A stretch of DNA of 64,000 nucleotides from Methanobacteriota archaeon (GCA_016841625.1 JAENYU010000003.1:59063-123062), one strand, 5' to 3'; counted from the first letter of the stretch, positions 1-9,030 are shown. The notes: generated from the sequence alone by a model not told the origin. Numbers and translations are program-made.

Positions 1-789
1 GAAGCAGGCTTCTCCATAGTCCCTGTAAAGAGCCCCTTCAGGAAGATGAGAAGCCAGAAAAAGCCCGAAGAGGTGGAGGCCGTCAAGCATGCCCAGAGAG
101 CCGGAGAAAAGGCAATGGAGGCTGCCATAGAACTTATCAAGGGAGCAGAGGAGAAAGACGGAGTCCTCTACCACGAGGGAAAGGAGCTTACAGGAGAAAA
201 GGTGCTCTCCGTGATAGACCACACCCTGCTGGACTTCGGCTGCGAGGCGGAAGAGACCATCGTATCCTGCGGAGAGGACACCTCAAACCCCCATGGGACC
301 ACCGCCGGGCCACTCAGGGCAAATGCCCCCATCATTCTGGACATCTTTCCCAGGAGCAAGAAAAAACGCTATTTTGCAGACATGACGCGCACCGTGCTCC
401 GGGGAGAAGCTTCGGAAGAGTTGAAAGCCATATACGAAGCCGTACTTGCAGCGCAGGAGAAGGGGCTTGCGATGGTAAAAGCCGGAGTGTCTGCGACTGA
501 CGTCCACAATGCAGTCTGTAACGTGCTGGAGGAAAGGGGCTACGACACTTACCGGAGCGGGGCAAAGGTGGGCTTCACCCATTCCACGGGGCACGGAGTA
601 GGGCTCGACATCCACGAACTCCCGGGAGTCGGGGAAAACAGTACCGTGCTTGAAGAAGGAAATGTAATCACCGTCGAACCCGGGCTGTACTATCCGGGAA
701 TCGGAGGTATCCGGCTCGAAGACATGGTACTTGTGACCAAAAATGGCTGTGAGAACCTGACAAAATTAGAAAAGAACTTTGTATTATAA
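1..789 (+). CDS. M24-family Xaa-Pro aminopeptidase (5' end outside the window)
   Basis: The reading frame is open from the first base, so the gene begins upstream; 262 residues are visible. It carries the pita-bread metallopeptidase metal ligands in order: Asp in LDIFPRS, Asp in FADMTRT, His in STGHGVGLDIHE, Glu in VEPGLYYPG and Glu in IRLEDM. M24 enzymes of this type remove N-terminal residues preceding proline using two metal ions in the cytoplasm. The missing N-terminal part would be the creatinase-like domain. The internal ATG at 46 is not the real start, because coding sequence clearly continues 5' of it. Another M24 enzyme lies downstream on the same strand. The family call is firm; the exact substrate is inferred. 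Confidence 0.9.
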   Translation, partial: EAGFSIVPVKSPFRKMRSQKKPEEVEAVKHAQRAGEKAMEAAIELIKGAEEKDGVLYHEGKELTGEKVLSVIDHTLLDFGCEAEETIVSCGEDTSNPHGTTAGPLRANAPIILDIFPRSKKKRYFADMTRTVLRGEASEELKAIYEAVLAAQEKGLAMVKAGVSATDVHNAVCNVLEERGYDTYRSGAKVGFTHSTGHGVGLDIHELPGVGENSTVLEEGNVITVEPGLYYPGIGGIRLEDMVLVTKNGCENLTKLEKNFVL

Positions 790-877
790 CCCTGCTAATG
801 ATTTATATAAGGCATAATTATAGCCATTATATATTTATTAAGTAGGGTTCAATTTTGTAATATTCAATCTGATCAAA

Positions 878-1022
878 TTTTAGCTGACCAGATTCAACAT
901 TATTTAGTGATCAAATTCAACATTATTTAGTGATCAAATTCAACATTATTCAGCTGACCAGATTCAACATTATTCAGCGGATCAAATTCAACATTATTCA
1001 ACGGATCAAATTCAATCTCGTT
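878..1022. repeat. Tandem array of a 23-24 bp AT-rich unit
   Basis: About six degenerate copies of a unit built around gatcaaattcaacattat occupy the gap between the two M24 peptidase genes. Individual copies alternate between gatcaaattc and gaccagattc and end in ttagt or cagc. No reading frame crosses the array. It lies immediately upstream of the methionine aminopeptidase gene and probably falls in its promoter or leader region. Confidence 0.8.
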
Positions 1023-1080
1023 GACTTAACCGATATCAATCTTATCAATTATTATTCGACCTATTTGAGCTGGAGTTAGC

Positions 1081-1971
1081 ATGACCGATAACGTGCAAAA
1101 CAGGGAAGATATCCTTGAAAAATACAGGGAAGCGGGAAGGATCCTTAGCAAGGTTCGAGCCGAAGCCGTAGATATGGTAAAGGTAGGAGGCAGCCTGCTT
1201 GAAGTCGCGGAGTTTGTGGAAAACAAGACCATCGAACTTGGAGGAAAGCCGGCTTTTCCCTGTAACATCTCAAGAAACGAAGAGGCAGCCCACGCAACCC
1301 CGAAAGCGGGAGATACTGATGTCTTTGGGAAAGATATGGTAAAGCTGGACCTCGGCGTCCACATTGACGGGTACATTGCAGACTCTGCAGTTACGGTGGA
1401 CCTGTCCGGAAACCCGGACATCGTGAAAGCCGCTGAAGCCGGGCTCCAGGCAGCCATCGATGCTGTCAGGCCGGGAGTCAGTACCGGGGAAATCGGAGAT
1501 GCAATCGAAAAAGCCATCAGGAGCTATGACCTGACCCCCATCCTGAACCTCACTGGACACGGGCTTTCCCAGTATGAAGCGCATGACGACCCATCCGTCC
1601 CAAACAAACACGTGGAAGGAGGCATAGTCCTTAAAGAAGGAGACGTGCTAGCTATCGAGCCTTTTGCAACGGACGGGGTAGGCGCAGTCCATGATGGTTC
1701 CTGGACCGAGATCTACAGCCTGATCCAGAAAAAACCGGTCCGTATGCCGGCAGTTCGAAAAGTCCTGAAACAGGTTGAAGAGTACAGGACCCTGCCCTTT
1801 GCAAAACGCTGGCTTGAATCCGACAAGCTGGAATTTGTACTCATCCAGCTCGAAAAAGCAAGAATCTTCCACGGTTACCCCGTCCTTCTGGAAAGCGGAG
1901 GGGGAATGGTAGCCCAAGCAGAACACACAATAATCGTAACTGAAGACGGCTGTGAGGTCACAACAGAATAA
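1081..1971 (+). CDS. map: Methionine aminopeptidase, type II
   Basis: This 296-residue enzyme removes the initiator methionine from nascent proteins. Metal ligands visible in order are Asp in DLGVHIDGYIADSAV (two), His in LTGHGLSQYEAHDD, Glu in AIEPFAT and Glu in AQAEHTIIV. The stretch of about 60 residues between the last two ligands is the insertion that distinguishes archaeal/eukaryotic type II from type I. Length is normal for an archaeal MetAP2. The ATG at 1081 follows a ggag Shine-Dalgarno sequence at a 5-base spacing. It lies downstream of an M24 Xaa-Pro peptidase, from which it is separated by a repeat array, so co-transcription is uncertain. Confidence 0.95.
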   Translation: MTDNVQNREDILEKYREAGRILSKVRAEAVDMVKVGGSLLEVAEFVENKTIELGGKPAFPCNISRNEEAAHATPKAGDTDVFGKDMVKLDLGVHIDGYIADSAVTVDLSGNPDIVKAAEAGLQAAIDAVRPGVSTGEIGDAIEKAIRSYDLTPILNLTGHGLSQYEAHDDPSVPNKHVEGGIVLKEGDVLAIEPFATDGVGAVHDGSWTEIYSLIQKKPVRMPAVRKVLKQVEEYRTLPFAKRWLESDKLEFVLIQLEKARIFHGYPVLLESGGGMVAQAEHTIIVTEDGCEVTTE

Positions 1972-2038
1972 GCTGAAGAGGCTTAATAATGAAATTAAAT
2001 AAAGAGCAAAGGTTGAAAAAATAAACAAAAGAAAAGAG

Positions 2039-2899
2039 TTGAGCACCTTGAAATTACAGCACCTCCTTTCAGCCTTCTTTGTAACGGCCGTCCTCTCAGT
2101 AACCCTTTTATCAGGACCCTGTGCCGCCTCCTTAGTATGCAGCAACACCATCACCCTGGAAACCGGCGGTATGAACTGGGACTATGAAGAATGCATCACA
2201 GGCGAAGAGGCTATTTTCTTCAGGGAACTTATAGACAGGGAAACCGGCAACAACGACAGTTTCGTAAACGCCTGGGAAATCCGAAACATGGAACTTGAGC
2301 TCCGGGACGGGATGGAAAAATCCATTGAAAAAAAGCCCGATGTTAAGCTCAACGGTTCTTCAGAATCGGTAAAAGTCAGGGACGTGGAGTTCTGGCTCTC
2401 TGACGAAGCCCTGGGCACGACATCCAAGATAAAACCCATCACAAACACCGCAAAGGTCACCTACAGCTTTGAAGAAGTAGACAAGGAAGAAGGGGAAAAC
2501 GAAACTGAACCAGGCACCGGAATAGGCAATGAAACCGGTACTGAAACCAGTACTGAAACCAGCATCTGGTTTTTGGGTACCCCGGACTCGGAAGTGACCA
2601 TATTCCTGCCTCCCGGATATGATGCAAGCAGGACAGAAGGACTGGAAGACAAAAGCGAGGATTTTGAAGAAAGCCGCAAGGTCCTGAAAGGTAGCTTTGA
2701 CCCCGAGGGGGAAATGACCCTCTGGCTTTTGGAAAACAAAAGCTATGAGACGGCAGCCCTGATGGAGGATTTAAACGGAAGCGAAGTAATGGAAAATGGA
2801 ACCCTCCCCGCCGAAGATCCGGAACCTGAAGAAACCCAGGCATCCGTCGGGTTTTTTGAGAACTTCCTCGGGCGGCTTTATCTGGGCCCAAAAGCTTAA
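2039..2899 (+). CDS. Hypothetical secreted or surface protein
   Basis: The 286-residue product is not one I recognise. Residues about 4-28 are a hydrophobic signal-like segment ending in SGPCAAS, which suggests export. The mature part is acidic, with a Glu/Thr/Gly-rich stretch of TETGTETSTETS type around residue 155-170 and many Asn-x-Ser/Thr sequons (for example NGS, NES, NGT). No C-terminal membrane anchor is seen. The start is a TTG (2039); another TTG at 2048 is almost equally good. The DUF1805 gene follows within 30 bases on the same strand, so the two may be co-transcribed. Function is unknown. Confidence 0.7.
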   Translation: MSTLKLQHLLSAFFVTAVLSVTLLSGPCAASLVCSNTITLETGGMNWDYEECITGEEAIFFRELIDRETGNNDSFVNAWEIRNMELELRDGMEKSIEKKPDVKLNGSSESVKVRDVEFWLSDEALGTTSKIKPITNTAKVTYSFEEVDKEEGENETEPGTGIGNETGTETSTETSIWFLGTPDSEVTIFLPPGYDASRTEGLEDKSEDFEESRKVLKGSFDPEGEMTLWLLENKSYETAALMEDLNGSEVMENGTLPAEDPEPEETQASVGFFENFLGRLYLGPKA

Positions 2900-2926
2900 T
2901 CAGGCTTGAAACATATTCTGAAAAAC

Positions 2927-3214
2927 ATGCTCATAGAACAGGTAAAGCTAGAGAAAGGATGCGCCCTTGGCCTCTGTTTTAAAATGCAGAAATACCCCCT
3001 GCTGGTTCTCAACGCAGAGAAGGGATTCCTGATGTGCGGGTACCTTGACATCAATGCCGCAGAAGCCCTTGGAGATACCGCAGCAAAGGTAAAGGGCGTA
3101 CAGAGTTTCGAGGACATGCTAAAGGCAAACGTTGTTGAAGCAACGCCGAAAGCCAGGGAACTTGGGGTCGAACCCGGAATGACAGGCAGGGAAGCCCTGG
3201 AGAAGATGTTTTAA
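2927..3214 (+). CDS. DUF1805 family protein
   Basis: The 95-residue product matches my recollection of the DUF1805 family (YunC in Bacillus), small cytoplasmic alpha/beta proteins of unknown function that are common in methanogens. The family features seen are an N-terminal IEQVKLEKG strand, the hydrophobic core segment PLLVLNAEKGFLMCGYLD, and a C-terminal helical part with a G-M-T-G-R-E-A-L-E-K ending. The frame is open to a TTG at 2906, which would add seven residues; I prefer the ATG at 2927 because family members usually begin near MLIEQ. It is closely preceded by the secreted-protein gene. Confidence 0.75.
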   Translation: MLIEQVKLEKGCALGLCFKMQKYPLLVLNAEKGFLMCGYLDINAAEALGDTAAKVKGVQSFEDMLKANVVEATPKARELGVEPGMTGREALEKMF

Positions 3215-3483
3215 ATCGAAAGTCTCCTTTTGAATCCCCTGTATTCTTTCGGCAAATTTTTTCCCAATCTGCCAGCAGTATTTTCCACTGCGTCTGGCAA
3301 TTCAACTGCACAAGCTAAACTTCATTCCAGCCAACCATATCCAGCTTAGCCCAATTCCAGCTTAACCGCATTCCAGCAAAAATCATTACAGCCAAATTTC
3401 ATTCCTTATGACTTTTACCGTTCTAACCGTACTCGTTTCAACCTTATTCTAACTATATTCATCAACCTAATCCCGGTCAATCC
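3215..3483. repeat. Intergenic gap with degenerate attccagc/cttaac repeats
   Basis: The gap between the DUF1805 and tRNA methyltransferase genes has no credible reading frame. From about 3310 to 3480 it consists of loosely repeated words such as attccagc, ccagctta and aaccgcattc, which look like a decayed tandem repeat of roughly 20 bp. Confidence 0.45.
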
Positions 3484-4524
3484 ATGTTATACGCATTTGA
3501 ACTCTCAGGTGAACACGCAAAACTGCCCGCTGCCGAAGTCCTTGCCTGCCTTGAAATCGAAGGGCTGGAATGCAGAGTCCACTATCTTATGGACCAGTGC
3601 CTGGTGGTGGACATAACTGGCGAAGAAGCAGAGCTTGAAAAGGCCCTCAAGGGGCAGGTAACGGAAAGGCTCGCAATGACCCATCACATACTGAAGGTGA
3701 TAGGGATCTCCGAAAGCAAGCCGGAAGCGATCCTGGAACTTGCAGAAGCCTTCGAACCGGCCGGCTTTATCCGGGAAGGGCAAAACTTCGTAGTCCGGGC
3801 AAAAAGGATTAAACACCATGTTGACTTCCCGGGCGAGCCCCTGGAAAAAAAGATAGGGGGCTGCATCTACCGGAAAGGATTCCGGGCAAAGCTCGAAAAC
3901 CCGGACATCAAATTCCGGCTTATCCTGAGCGAGAAAGCCGTGCTCGGAACCCTCCTCTCATCCGTGGACAGAAGCGCGTACGAAGCCAGGACCCCCCAGA
4001 ACAAGCCTTTTTTCCACCCCGGCGTCCTTATGCCCAGGATAGCCCGAGCCCTTGTGAACCTTTCCCGGGTACGGCCCGGAGAGCTCTTCCTTGATCCCTT
4101 CTGCGGCACCGCAGGCATCCTTGTGGAAGCCGGGCTCCTGGGAGCCAGGGTGATTGGAATTGACGCCCAGAAAAAACTCGTCCAGGGAGCACAGATGAAC
4201 CTGGAAGCCTTCGGAACGGATTATGCCCTTATGGAAGGAGATGCCTGCAGGACCCCCCTGAAAGCCGAATCCGTAAACTCAGTCGTCACCGACCCTCCCT
4301 ATGGGCGTTCGGCAGCCATCCTTGCAGAGTCCCTGGAAGTGCTTTATGCCGGCGCCCTTTCAGAAATTTACCGCGTCCTGAAGCCCGGTGGAATCGCTAT
4401 TGTGGTCTCGGACAAGGCAGCGTTCGAATACGGGGAAAAGGCAGGCCTCAGGGTACTTGAAATCCATGCCCAACGAGTGCACCGCAGCCTTACCCGGACA
4501 ATTACGATTTTTCAAAAAGATTAA
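3484..4524 (+). CDS. tRNA (guanine-10-N2) dimethyltransferase, Trm11/TrmG10 type
   Basis: The 346-residue protein has an N-terminal THUMP-type RNA-binding region (about residues 1-160) followed by a Rossmann methyltransferase domain. Motif I is FLDPFCGTAGILVEAG near residue 200, and the catalytic motif is TDPPYGRSA near residue 270, the N/DPPY signature of amino-methylating enzymes. Archaeal proteins with this architecture methylate G10 of tRNA with S-adenosylmethionine. Length and domain order are as expected. The ATG at 3484 begins the usual N-terminus. The next gene, truA, is convergent and also modifies tRNA. Confidence 0.9.
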   Translation: MLYAFELSGEHAKLPAAEVLACLEIEGLECRVHYLMDQCLVVDITGEEAELEKALKGQVTERLAMTHHILKVIGISESKPEAILELAEAFEPAGFIREGQNFVVRAKRIKHHVDFPGEPLEKKIGGCIYRKGFRAKLENPDIKFRLILSEKAVLGTLLSSVDRSAYEARTPQNKPFFHPGVLMPRIARALVNLSRVRPGELFLDPFCGTAGILVEAGLLGARVIGIDAQKKLVQGAQMNLEAFGTDYALMEGDACRTPLKAESVNSVVTDPPYGRSAAILAESLEVLYAGALSEIYRVLKPGGIAIVVSDKAAFEYGEKAGLRVLEIHAQRVHRSLTRTITIFQKD

Positions 4525-4695
4525 TGATCAAAAATAAAGGCTGGATGAAGGCAGGAATACGGATACAGAAAATTAGAAAGATAGAGGTGTTAGCAAAGGT
4601 GTTAGCAAAGGTGTTAGCAGAAGTGTAAGTTATCTCCTCTATTAAGCAATCCTTCTTCCCTGAAAATCAGCTCTTATTTCCTGGAAAACAGTCCT

Positions 4696-5505
4696 TTATT
4701 CCTTGAAAATCAGTTCTTCGATCACTTCAGCCATTACCCTGTGCCTGAGGATATTCTTGTAGTTCTGTTCGTTTGCCCTCCGGATGGAGTAGCTGTCCTC
4801 TACCCATTCGATGGGGAAAGGATATTTAATTTCCTTGAGGGTCAGCCCGTGTGCAGGAGCAGGTTCGATTCCTTCTTCGTAGACTTCGGGGTTGAGCATC
4901 TGGAGCAGCCAGTCTTCATCCCTTACCCCGTTTCCTATCATGGTAAGGGCGGTTACGATTTTCCGGACCATGTTCCAGAGAAAGGCATTGCCTGTCACAT
5001 CAATTTTTGTGAGCTCCCCGGCAACCCGCACTTCAATGCGTTCCAGAGTTCGGACCGTGCCCTTGTCCCCGTCGGATTTGGAGAAGTTAGCAAAATCGTG
5101 GGTCCCCAGAAGGAGTTTTGAAGCTTCCCGCATCTTCGAGATGTCGAATTCTTCCCCACTCATCATGTAGCGGTAGCGCCTGGAAACAGCATCCCGCCTG
5201 GAATCAAAATCGGAGGAAACTTCCGCGTGAGCCCAGGTCCAGACGGAGGAGGGGAGTTCGGAATTGATGACCCTTGGGATTGCAAGGTTAGGTTTATCAG
5301 TATCAAAAGCAACAACCTGTTCAAGAGCATGGACTCCTGCGTCGGTCCTGCCCGCACATGTGTAATTGGCAGATTTGGGGCCTTCGATGATTTCGAGATT
5401 CCGGAGAGCTTTGAAGATCTCCCCTTCCACGGTCTCGACGTTGGGCTGGATCTGGGATCCGTGGAAATCGGTGCCTATGTATGCAAGTTTTAAAGCAACT
5501 CTCAT
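4696..5505 (-). CDS. truA: tRNA pseudouridine synthase A
   Basis: This 269-residue enzyme isomerises uridines 38-40 in the tRNA anticodon arm. The signature loop GRTDAGVHALEQVVAFD, with the catalytic Asp, is near residue 52-68, and the conserved R-x-Y-R-Y-M strand follows near residue 115. The C-terminal NAFLWNMVRKIV segment is also typical. I chose the ATG at 5505, giving MRVALKLAYIGTDFHG, the usual TruA N-terminus; an in-frame ATG at 5514 would add three residues. It lies 12 bases downstream of the membrane regulator gene on the same strand, so the two are probably co-transcribed. Confidence 0.93.
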   Translation of the reverse strand: MRVALKLAYIGTDFHGSQIQPNVETVEGEIFKALRNLEIIEGPKSANYTCAGRTDAGVHALEQVVAFDTDKPNLAIPRVINSELPSSVWTWAHAEVSSDFDSRRDAVSRRYRYMMSGEEFDISKMREASKLLLGTHDFANFSKSDGDKGTVRTLERIEVRVAGELTKIDVTGNAFLWNMVRKIVTALTMIGNGVRDEDWLLQMLNPEVYEEGIEPAPAHGLTLKEIKYPFPIEWVEDSYSIRRANEQNYKNILRHRVMAEVIEELIFKE

Positions 5506-5517
5506 GCCAATCATTGA

Positions 5518-6648
5518 TTACTTGGTCTTTTTCTTATAATAGACTTCTCGTATGATCATCAAACACACAACGAAGAGACAGCCAGAAAAGAACCAGACCC
5601 CGGGATGCGCAGAAAGCGTATCGTAAAGCCCATGGACACCCCCGAGATGGGTAATTCCTTCAGGCGGAACAGGTGGCAGACTTTCCATCCCATCCAGGCC
5701 TTCCAGCCCTTCCATTCCATCCAGGTCCTCCACCCCCTCCGTTACGGGAACATCCACATCTCCAGCGGCTTCTTCGACGGGAGTTTCTTCCATTATATCT
5801 TCAGGAGCAGCTTCTTCAACAGGAGCTTCTTCAACAGGAGCTTCTTCAACAGGAGCTTCTTCGGAAGCAAACTCTTCTTTCAGGGACTCTTCCACGAACT
5901 CTTCATCAATGGTTTCTTCTTCGGGGGATTCTCCTGCAAAAGTTTCGGCGGATTCCTTCTGAGCTAGCTCCGGGGCTTCATTCTGCAAAGCTGCCTCTTC
6001 TTCAGAAAAGGATTCGACACCCACATCCATTAGCCCGGGTTCTCCGGCTTCTCCCTCAGAAGTATCGTTAGCTACTAAGGCTGCCGGAGCAGGGACACTA
6101 CCTTCTTCCATTATCCCTGACCTTAAGGGAGCGGTAGCCTGGAAAACCTTTCTTGCTTTGAGGTACGCTGAAAGGTATTCGATTCCTGCGGCTGCAAAGA
6201 ATGCCGCTACAATTACCCCCATGTACTGCTGCAACAGGCTTATGATGGAAATTTTATCAACAGGATTTCTGGACGGGACCAGGATGATAAGCTTTTCCAT
6301 CGCCTCATAGATCTTGACCTGCCGACCCTTCCGGCTCCATTTGATCTGCTTGACCTTAATGAGGTCGGAGTCAACAAGGGAGTCAAGGTTATACTTCACC
6401 GTGGTAAGGGGAATTTTCAGCTCCTCTGAGATATCGGTTGCAGACAGGCTCTTTTTGCCGAGCAGCTCAAGGACCTTCAGCGACGTTTCGTTGGAGAGGG
6501 TCTGGGTAATCTTTCTTGAGTCCTCGTTTACGGGGAGCACCATCACTCTGTCCCCGTTCTCTCGGGCTCCCTCACCATCCGGGAACCCCGGACCATCCAG
6601 GCGCTCTTCAGTTTCCGGGAACCCATCTCTATCTTCCAGCTCTTTCAT
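5518..6648 (-). CDS. ArsR-type winged-helix regulator with membrane segments and an acidic repeat region
   Basis: The 376-residue protein has a DNA-binding winged helix at about residues 45-120 (SNETSLKVLELLG, then SATDISEELKIPLTTVKYNL). A predicted membrane segment follows at about 140-160, then a long acidic low-complexity region with three to four EEAPV units (15 bp period), and a second hydrophobic segment near the C-terminus (WFFSGCLFVVCLMIIREVYY). This suggests a membrane-tethered transcription factor whose acidic part may lie outside the cell or act as a tether. The ATG at 6648 follows an aggaagt Shine-Dalgarno sequence. The ligand and targets cannot be read from the sequence. Confidence 0.8.
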   Translation of the reverse strand: MKELEDRDGFPETEERLDGPGFPDGEGARENGDRVMVLPVNEDSRKITQTLSNETSLKVLELLGKKSLSATDISEELKIPLTTVKYNLDSLVDSDLIKVKQIKWSRKGRQVKIYEAMEKLIILVPSRNPVDKISIISLLQQYMGVIVAAFFAAAGIEYLSAYLKARKVFQATAPLRSGIMEEGSVPAPAALVANDTSEGEAGEPGLMDVGVESFSEEEAALQNEAPELAQKESAETFAGESPEEETIDEEFVEESLKEEFASEEAPVEEAPVEEAPVEEAAPEDIMEETPVEEAAGDVDVPVTEGVEDLDGMEGLEGLDGMESLPPVPPEGITHLGGVHGLYDTLSAHPGVWFFSGCLFVVCLMIIREVYYKKKTK

Positions 6649-6652
6649 GTTT

Positions 6653-6704
6653 ACTTCCTGAGTTTTACTTCCTGAGTTTTACTTCCTGAGTTTTACTTCC
6701 TGAG
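6653..6704. repeat. Four copies of a 14 bp repeat containing the Shine-Dalgarno sequence
   Basis: On the plus strand the unit acttcctgagtttt starts at 6653, 6667, 6681 and 6695 with a period of exactly 14. Read on the coding (minus) strand each unit contains aggaagt, and the copy next to the start codon at 6648 serves as the ribosome-binding site. The other copies are out of reach of a start codon. Confidence 0.9.
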
Positions 6705-6890
6705 TTAAAAACATGGTATTGTTTATTCTTTGTACTCGATCTTCCTGATTAATCTTGCAGCGACTTTAGTTATAAATTTTATTTTTTACTGTTTATTATA
6801 CATTTAATACTATATTTATAAATAGAATCCATACCCTAACCTTAAATATAACATCACATATTCTAAGCTAAATTTTCAGTGGTAACTATC

Positions 6891-7961
6891 ATGATCACAA
6901 AACAGCAGGTTCTCGAATTTCTTAAAAACTACGATATGGAAAACATTACAATTGCAACGGTCTGTTCCCACTCGAGCCTTCAGATCTTTGATGGGGCTAG
7001 GAAGGAAGGTTTCAGGACCCTCGGGATCTGCGTGGGGAAGCCCCCAAAATTCTATGATGCTTTCCCGAAGGCAAAACCTGACGAGTACCTCATTGTAGAT
7101 AGTTACGCAGACATCATGAACAAGGTAGAGGAACTCAGGGAAAAGAATGTCATCATTGTCCCCCACGGCTCTTTTGTTGCTTATCTAGGCACTAAAAGAT
7201 TTGCGGAAATGGCTGTCCCGACCTTCGGGAACAGGGACGTTCTCGAATGGGAGTCGGACCGGGACAAGGAAAGGGAGTGGCTGCTCGGAGCCGGCATTCA
7301 CATGCCCGGAAAAATCGATGACCCAAGAGACATCAACGGACCTGTGATGGTTAAGTATCACGGAGCAAAGGGAGGCAAAGGGTTCTTCGTTGCAAAGACA
7401 TATGAGGAATTTGAGCAACTCGTTGACAAGACCCAGAAATACACCATTCAGGAGTTCATCACCGGCACACGCTACTACTTGCACTACTTCTACTCTCCCA
7501 TCCGGGACGAAGGCTACACCTTAAGCAAAGGCAGCCTCGAACTCCTGAGCATGGACAGAAGGGTCGAATCCAACGCCGACGAAATCTTCAGGCTAGGGTC
7601 CCCAAAGGAACTCATAGAAGCAGAAATCAGGCCCACCTATGTCGTCACGGGAAACATGCCTCTAGTCGCAAGGGAATCCCTCCTTCCCCTTATCTTTTCC
7701 CTCGGGGAAAGGGTCGTGGAAGAGTCCCTGGGCCTCTTCGGCGGGATGATCGGAGCTTTCTGCCTTGAAACCGTGTTTACGGACGAGCTGGAGATCAAGG
7801 TCTTCGAGATCTCGGCCCGGATCGTGGCAGGAACCAACCTTTATATCACCGGGTCCCCGTACTCGGACCTTATCGAGGAAAACATGTCCACGGGAAAAAG
7901 AATCGCCCGGGAAATTAAAATGGCAGTAAAAGCCGGGAAGCTCGAGGAAATTATTTCTTGA
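6891..7961 (+). CDS. purP: FAICAR synthetase, formate-dependent (archaeal PurP)
   Basis: The product is an ATP-grasp-related enzyme that formylates AICAR with formate and ATP in the ninth step of archaeal purine synthesis. The N-terminus contains IATVCSHSSLQIFDGARKEG and a phosphate-binding IVPHGSFVAYLG segment. The ATP-grasp core includes VMVKYHGAKGGKGFFVAK, FITGTRYYLHYFYS and EIKVFEISARIVAGTN. The length of about 356 residues fits PurP. The frame is open to a GTG at 6879, but the ATG at 6891 (MITKQQV) is the more usual start. It is monocistronic, preceded by a very AT-rich promoter region at about 6760-6850. Confidence 0.93.
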   Translation: MITKQQVLEFLKNYDMENITIATVCSHSSLQIFDGARKEGFRTLGICVGKPPKFYDAFPKAKPDEYLIVDSYADIMNKVEELREKNVIIVPHGSFVAYLGTKRFAEMAVPTFGNRDVLEWESDRDKEREWLLGAGIHMPGKIDDPRDINGPVMVKYHGAKGGKGFFVAKTYEEFEQLVDKTQKYTIQEFITGTRYYLHYFYSPIRDEGYTLSKGSLELLSMDRRVESNADEIFRLGSPKELIEAEIRPTYVVTGNMPLVARESLLPLIFSLGERVVEESLGLFGGMIGAFCLETVFTDELEIKVFEISARIVAGTNLYITGSPYSDLIEENMSTGKRIAREIKMAVKAGKLEEIIS

Positions 7962-8104
7962 AAGCGGGATTCCAGATCGCATCTAAGAAAATTGTTCCAG
8001 GAAATAGAGAGGCAGTTTTGTCTCCTACTCTTCTCCTTTACTGCCTTCTTTTGGAACCTCTTATTTTCTTATCGAATCCCTTATTTTTCATTTCGAACCC
8101 CGTA

Positions 8105-8192
8105 TTCATCTGAGGTTCATCTGAGGTTCATCTGAGGTTCATCAGAGATTCATCAGAGATTCATCAGAGATTCATCAGAGATTCATCTGATT
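8105..8192. repeat. 11 bp tandem repeat, about eight copies
   Basis: Units tcatctgaggt (first copies) and tcatcagagat (later copies) run head to tail with a strict period of 11 up to a final degenerate copy. The array lies between the 3' ends of the convergent purP and FilR1-like genes. No reading frame is preserved across it. Confidence 0.92.
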
Positions 8193-8202
8193 TTCACCCG
8201 TA

Positions 8203-9030
8203 TCAGTAAGGGACGGAGATGAAACGGGCAGCGTCTCCTTTCTTGATCTCTTCGGACATGTCCCTATAATACGTAAAAAGTTCCTTTCCCCATTCAATTG
8301 CGCTTTTCCCGAAACTTATAAGGAATCTATGGTCAAGTTTGCCTTTTTTATCGATCATGGTAAGCGCCATAAACTTCTCGGTTACTGTAACCGAGGCCAG
8401 GGACGAGCACCCTTTGTAGACGAAGAGTCTGGAATTTTCCGAGAGCAGGAAGTTTTCAAGTTCTTCAGGGTAATCGTTTACAGCCCTTTCAAAGAAACCT
8501 TCGGTAACTATGAGGGAGATGTTAGCTTTTTTATTAAGGAGTTCCGCGTTAAGTTTGGTAAAAGTGGGCTGGAAATAAGAGGTAAAGCGCATGACCTCCC
8601 TGGACTTCATGAGGGGATCTAAAAACTCCTCAGGAGGCTCGAAGATCCGGTTCAGTTCGGGTTCAATCACCCTGCAGGGATTCAGTTTCCCGAGCTTCGG
8701 GAGCAGGAATGGAGGAATCCGGTCCAGGTCCTGATTTATCCAGTAGTCAAGATTATCTTCAAAAACTTCAATGGTCCCCACCAGGGGGGTCATTTTTTCA
8801 GTAATAATCGACCCTATTTTGGAAAGACGGTAGTACTTCCCGTCCTGAAGAAGCATCCTGTTATCCTTCAATTTTTTAATCTGAGGGAGAACCGAAGTCG
8901 AAGGAGAATCAAGATTTTCGTTAATTTCCTCGATACTTTTAGGCCCATCCTTCAGAAAAAGCATTATGCCCTTTCTTTTCTCAGACCTTAAAAGCAAATC
9001 TAATAATAAAGATTTCTGGGAAGTGTCCAA
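8203..9030 (-). CDS. FilR1-like winged-helix regulator (DUF1724)
   Basis: The 275-residue protein has an N-terminal winged helix (about residues 8-75, with KSIEEINENLDSPSTSVLPQ as the recognition region) and a C-terminal DUF1724 sensor domain ending in the typical FLISFGKSAIEWGKELFTYYRD. Proteins of this family in Methanosarcina regulate methylotrophic methanogenesis genes (the Msr regulators) and filamentation (FilR1). The start is a TTG at 9030 preceded by ggtga. A truncated relative lies at 19.3-19.75 kb in this window. The target genes are unknown. Confidence 0.85.
   Translation of the reverse strand: MDTSQKSLLLDLLLRSEKRKGIMLFLKDGPKSIEEINENLDSPSTSVLPQIKKLKDNRMLLQDGKYYRLSKIGSIITEKMTPLVGTIEVFEDNLDYWINQDLDRIPPFLLPKLGKLNPCRVIEPELNRIFEPPEEFLDPLMKSREVMRFTSYFQPTFTKLNAELLNKKANISLIVTEGFFERAVNDYPEELENFLLSENSRLFVYKGCSSLASVTVTEKFMALTMIDKKGKLDHRFLISFGKSAIEWGKELFTYYRDMSEEIKKGDAARFISVPY

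Noticed and set aside
8105..8192. Repeat array considered as a CRISPR
   Set aside because: Units of 11 bp are contiguous with no spacers, and no cas gene is nearby.
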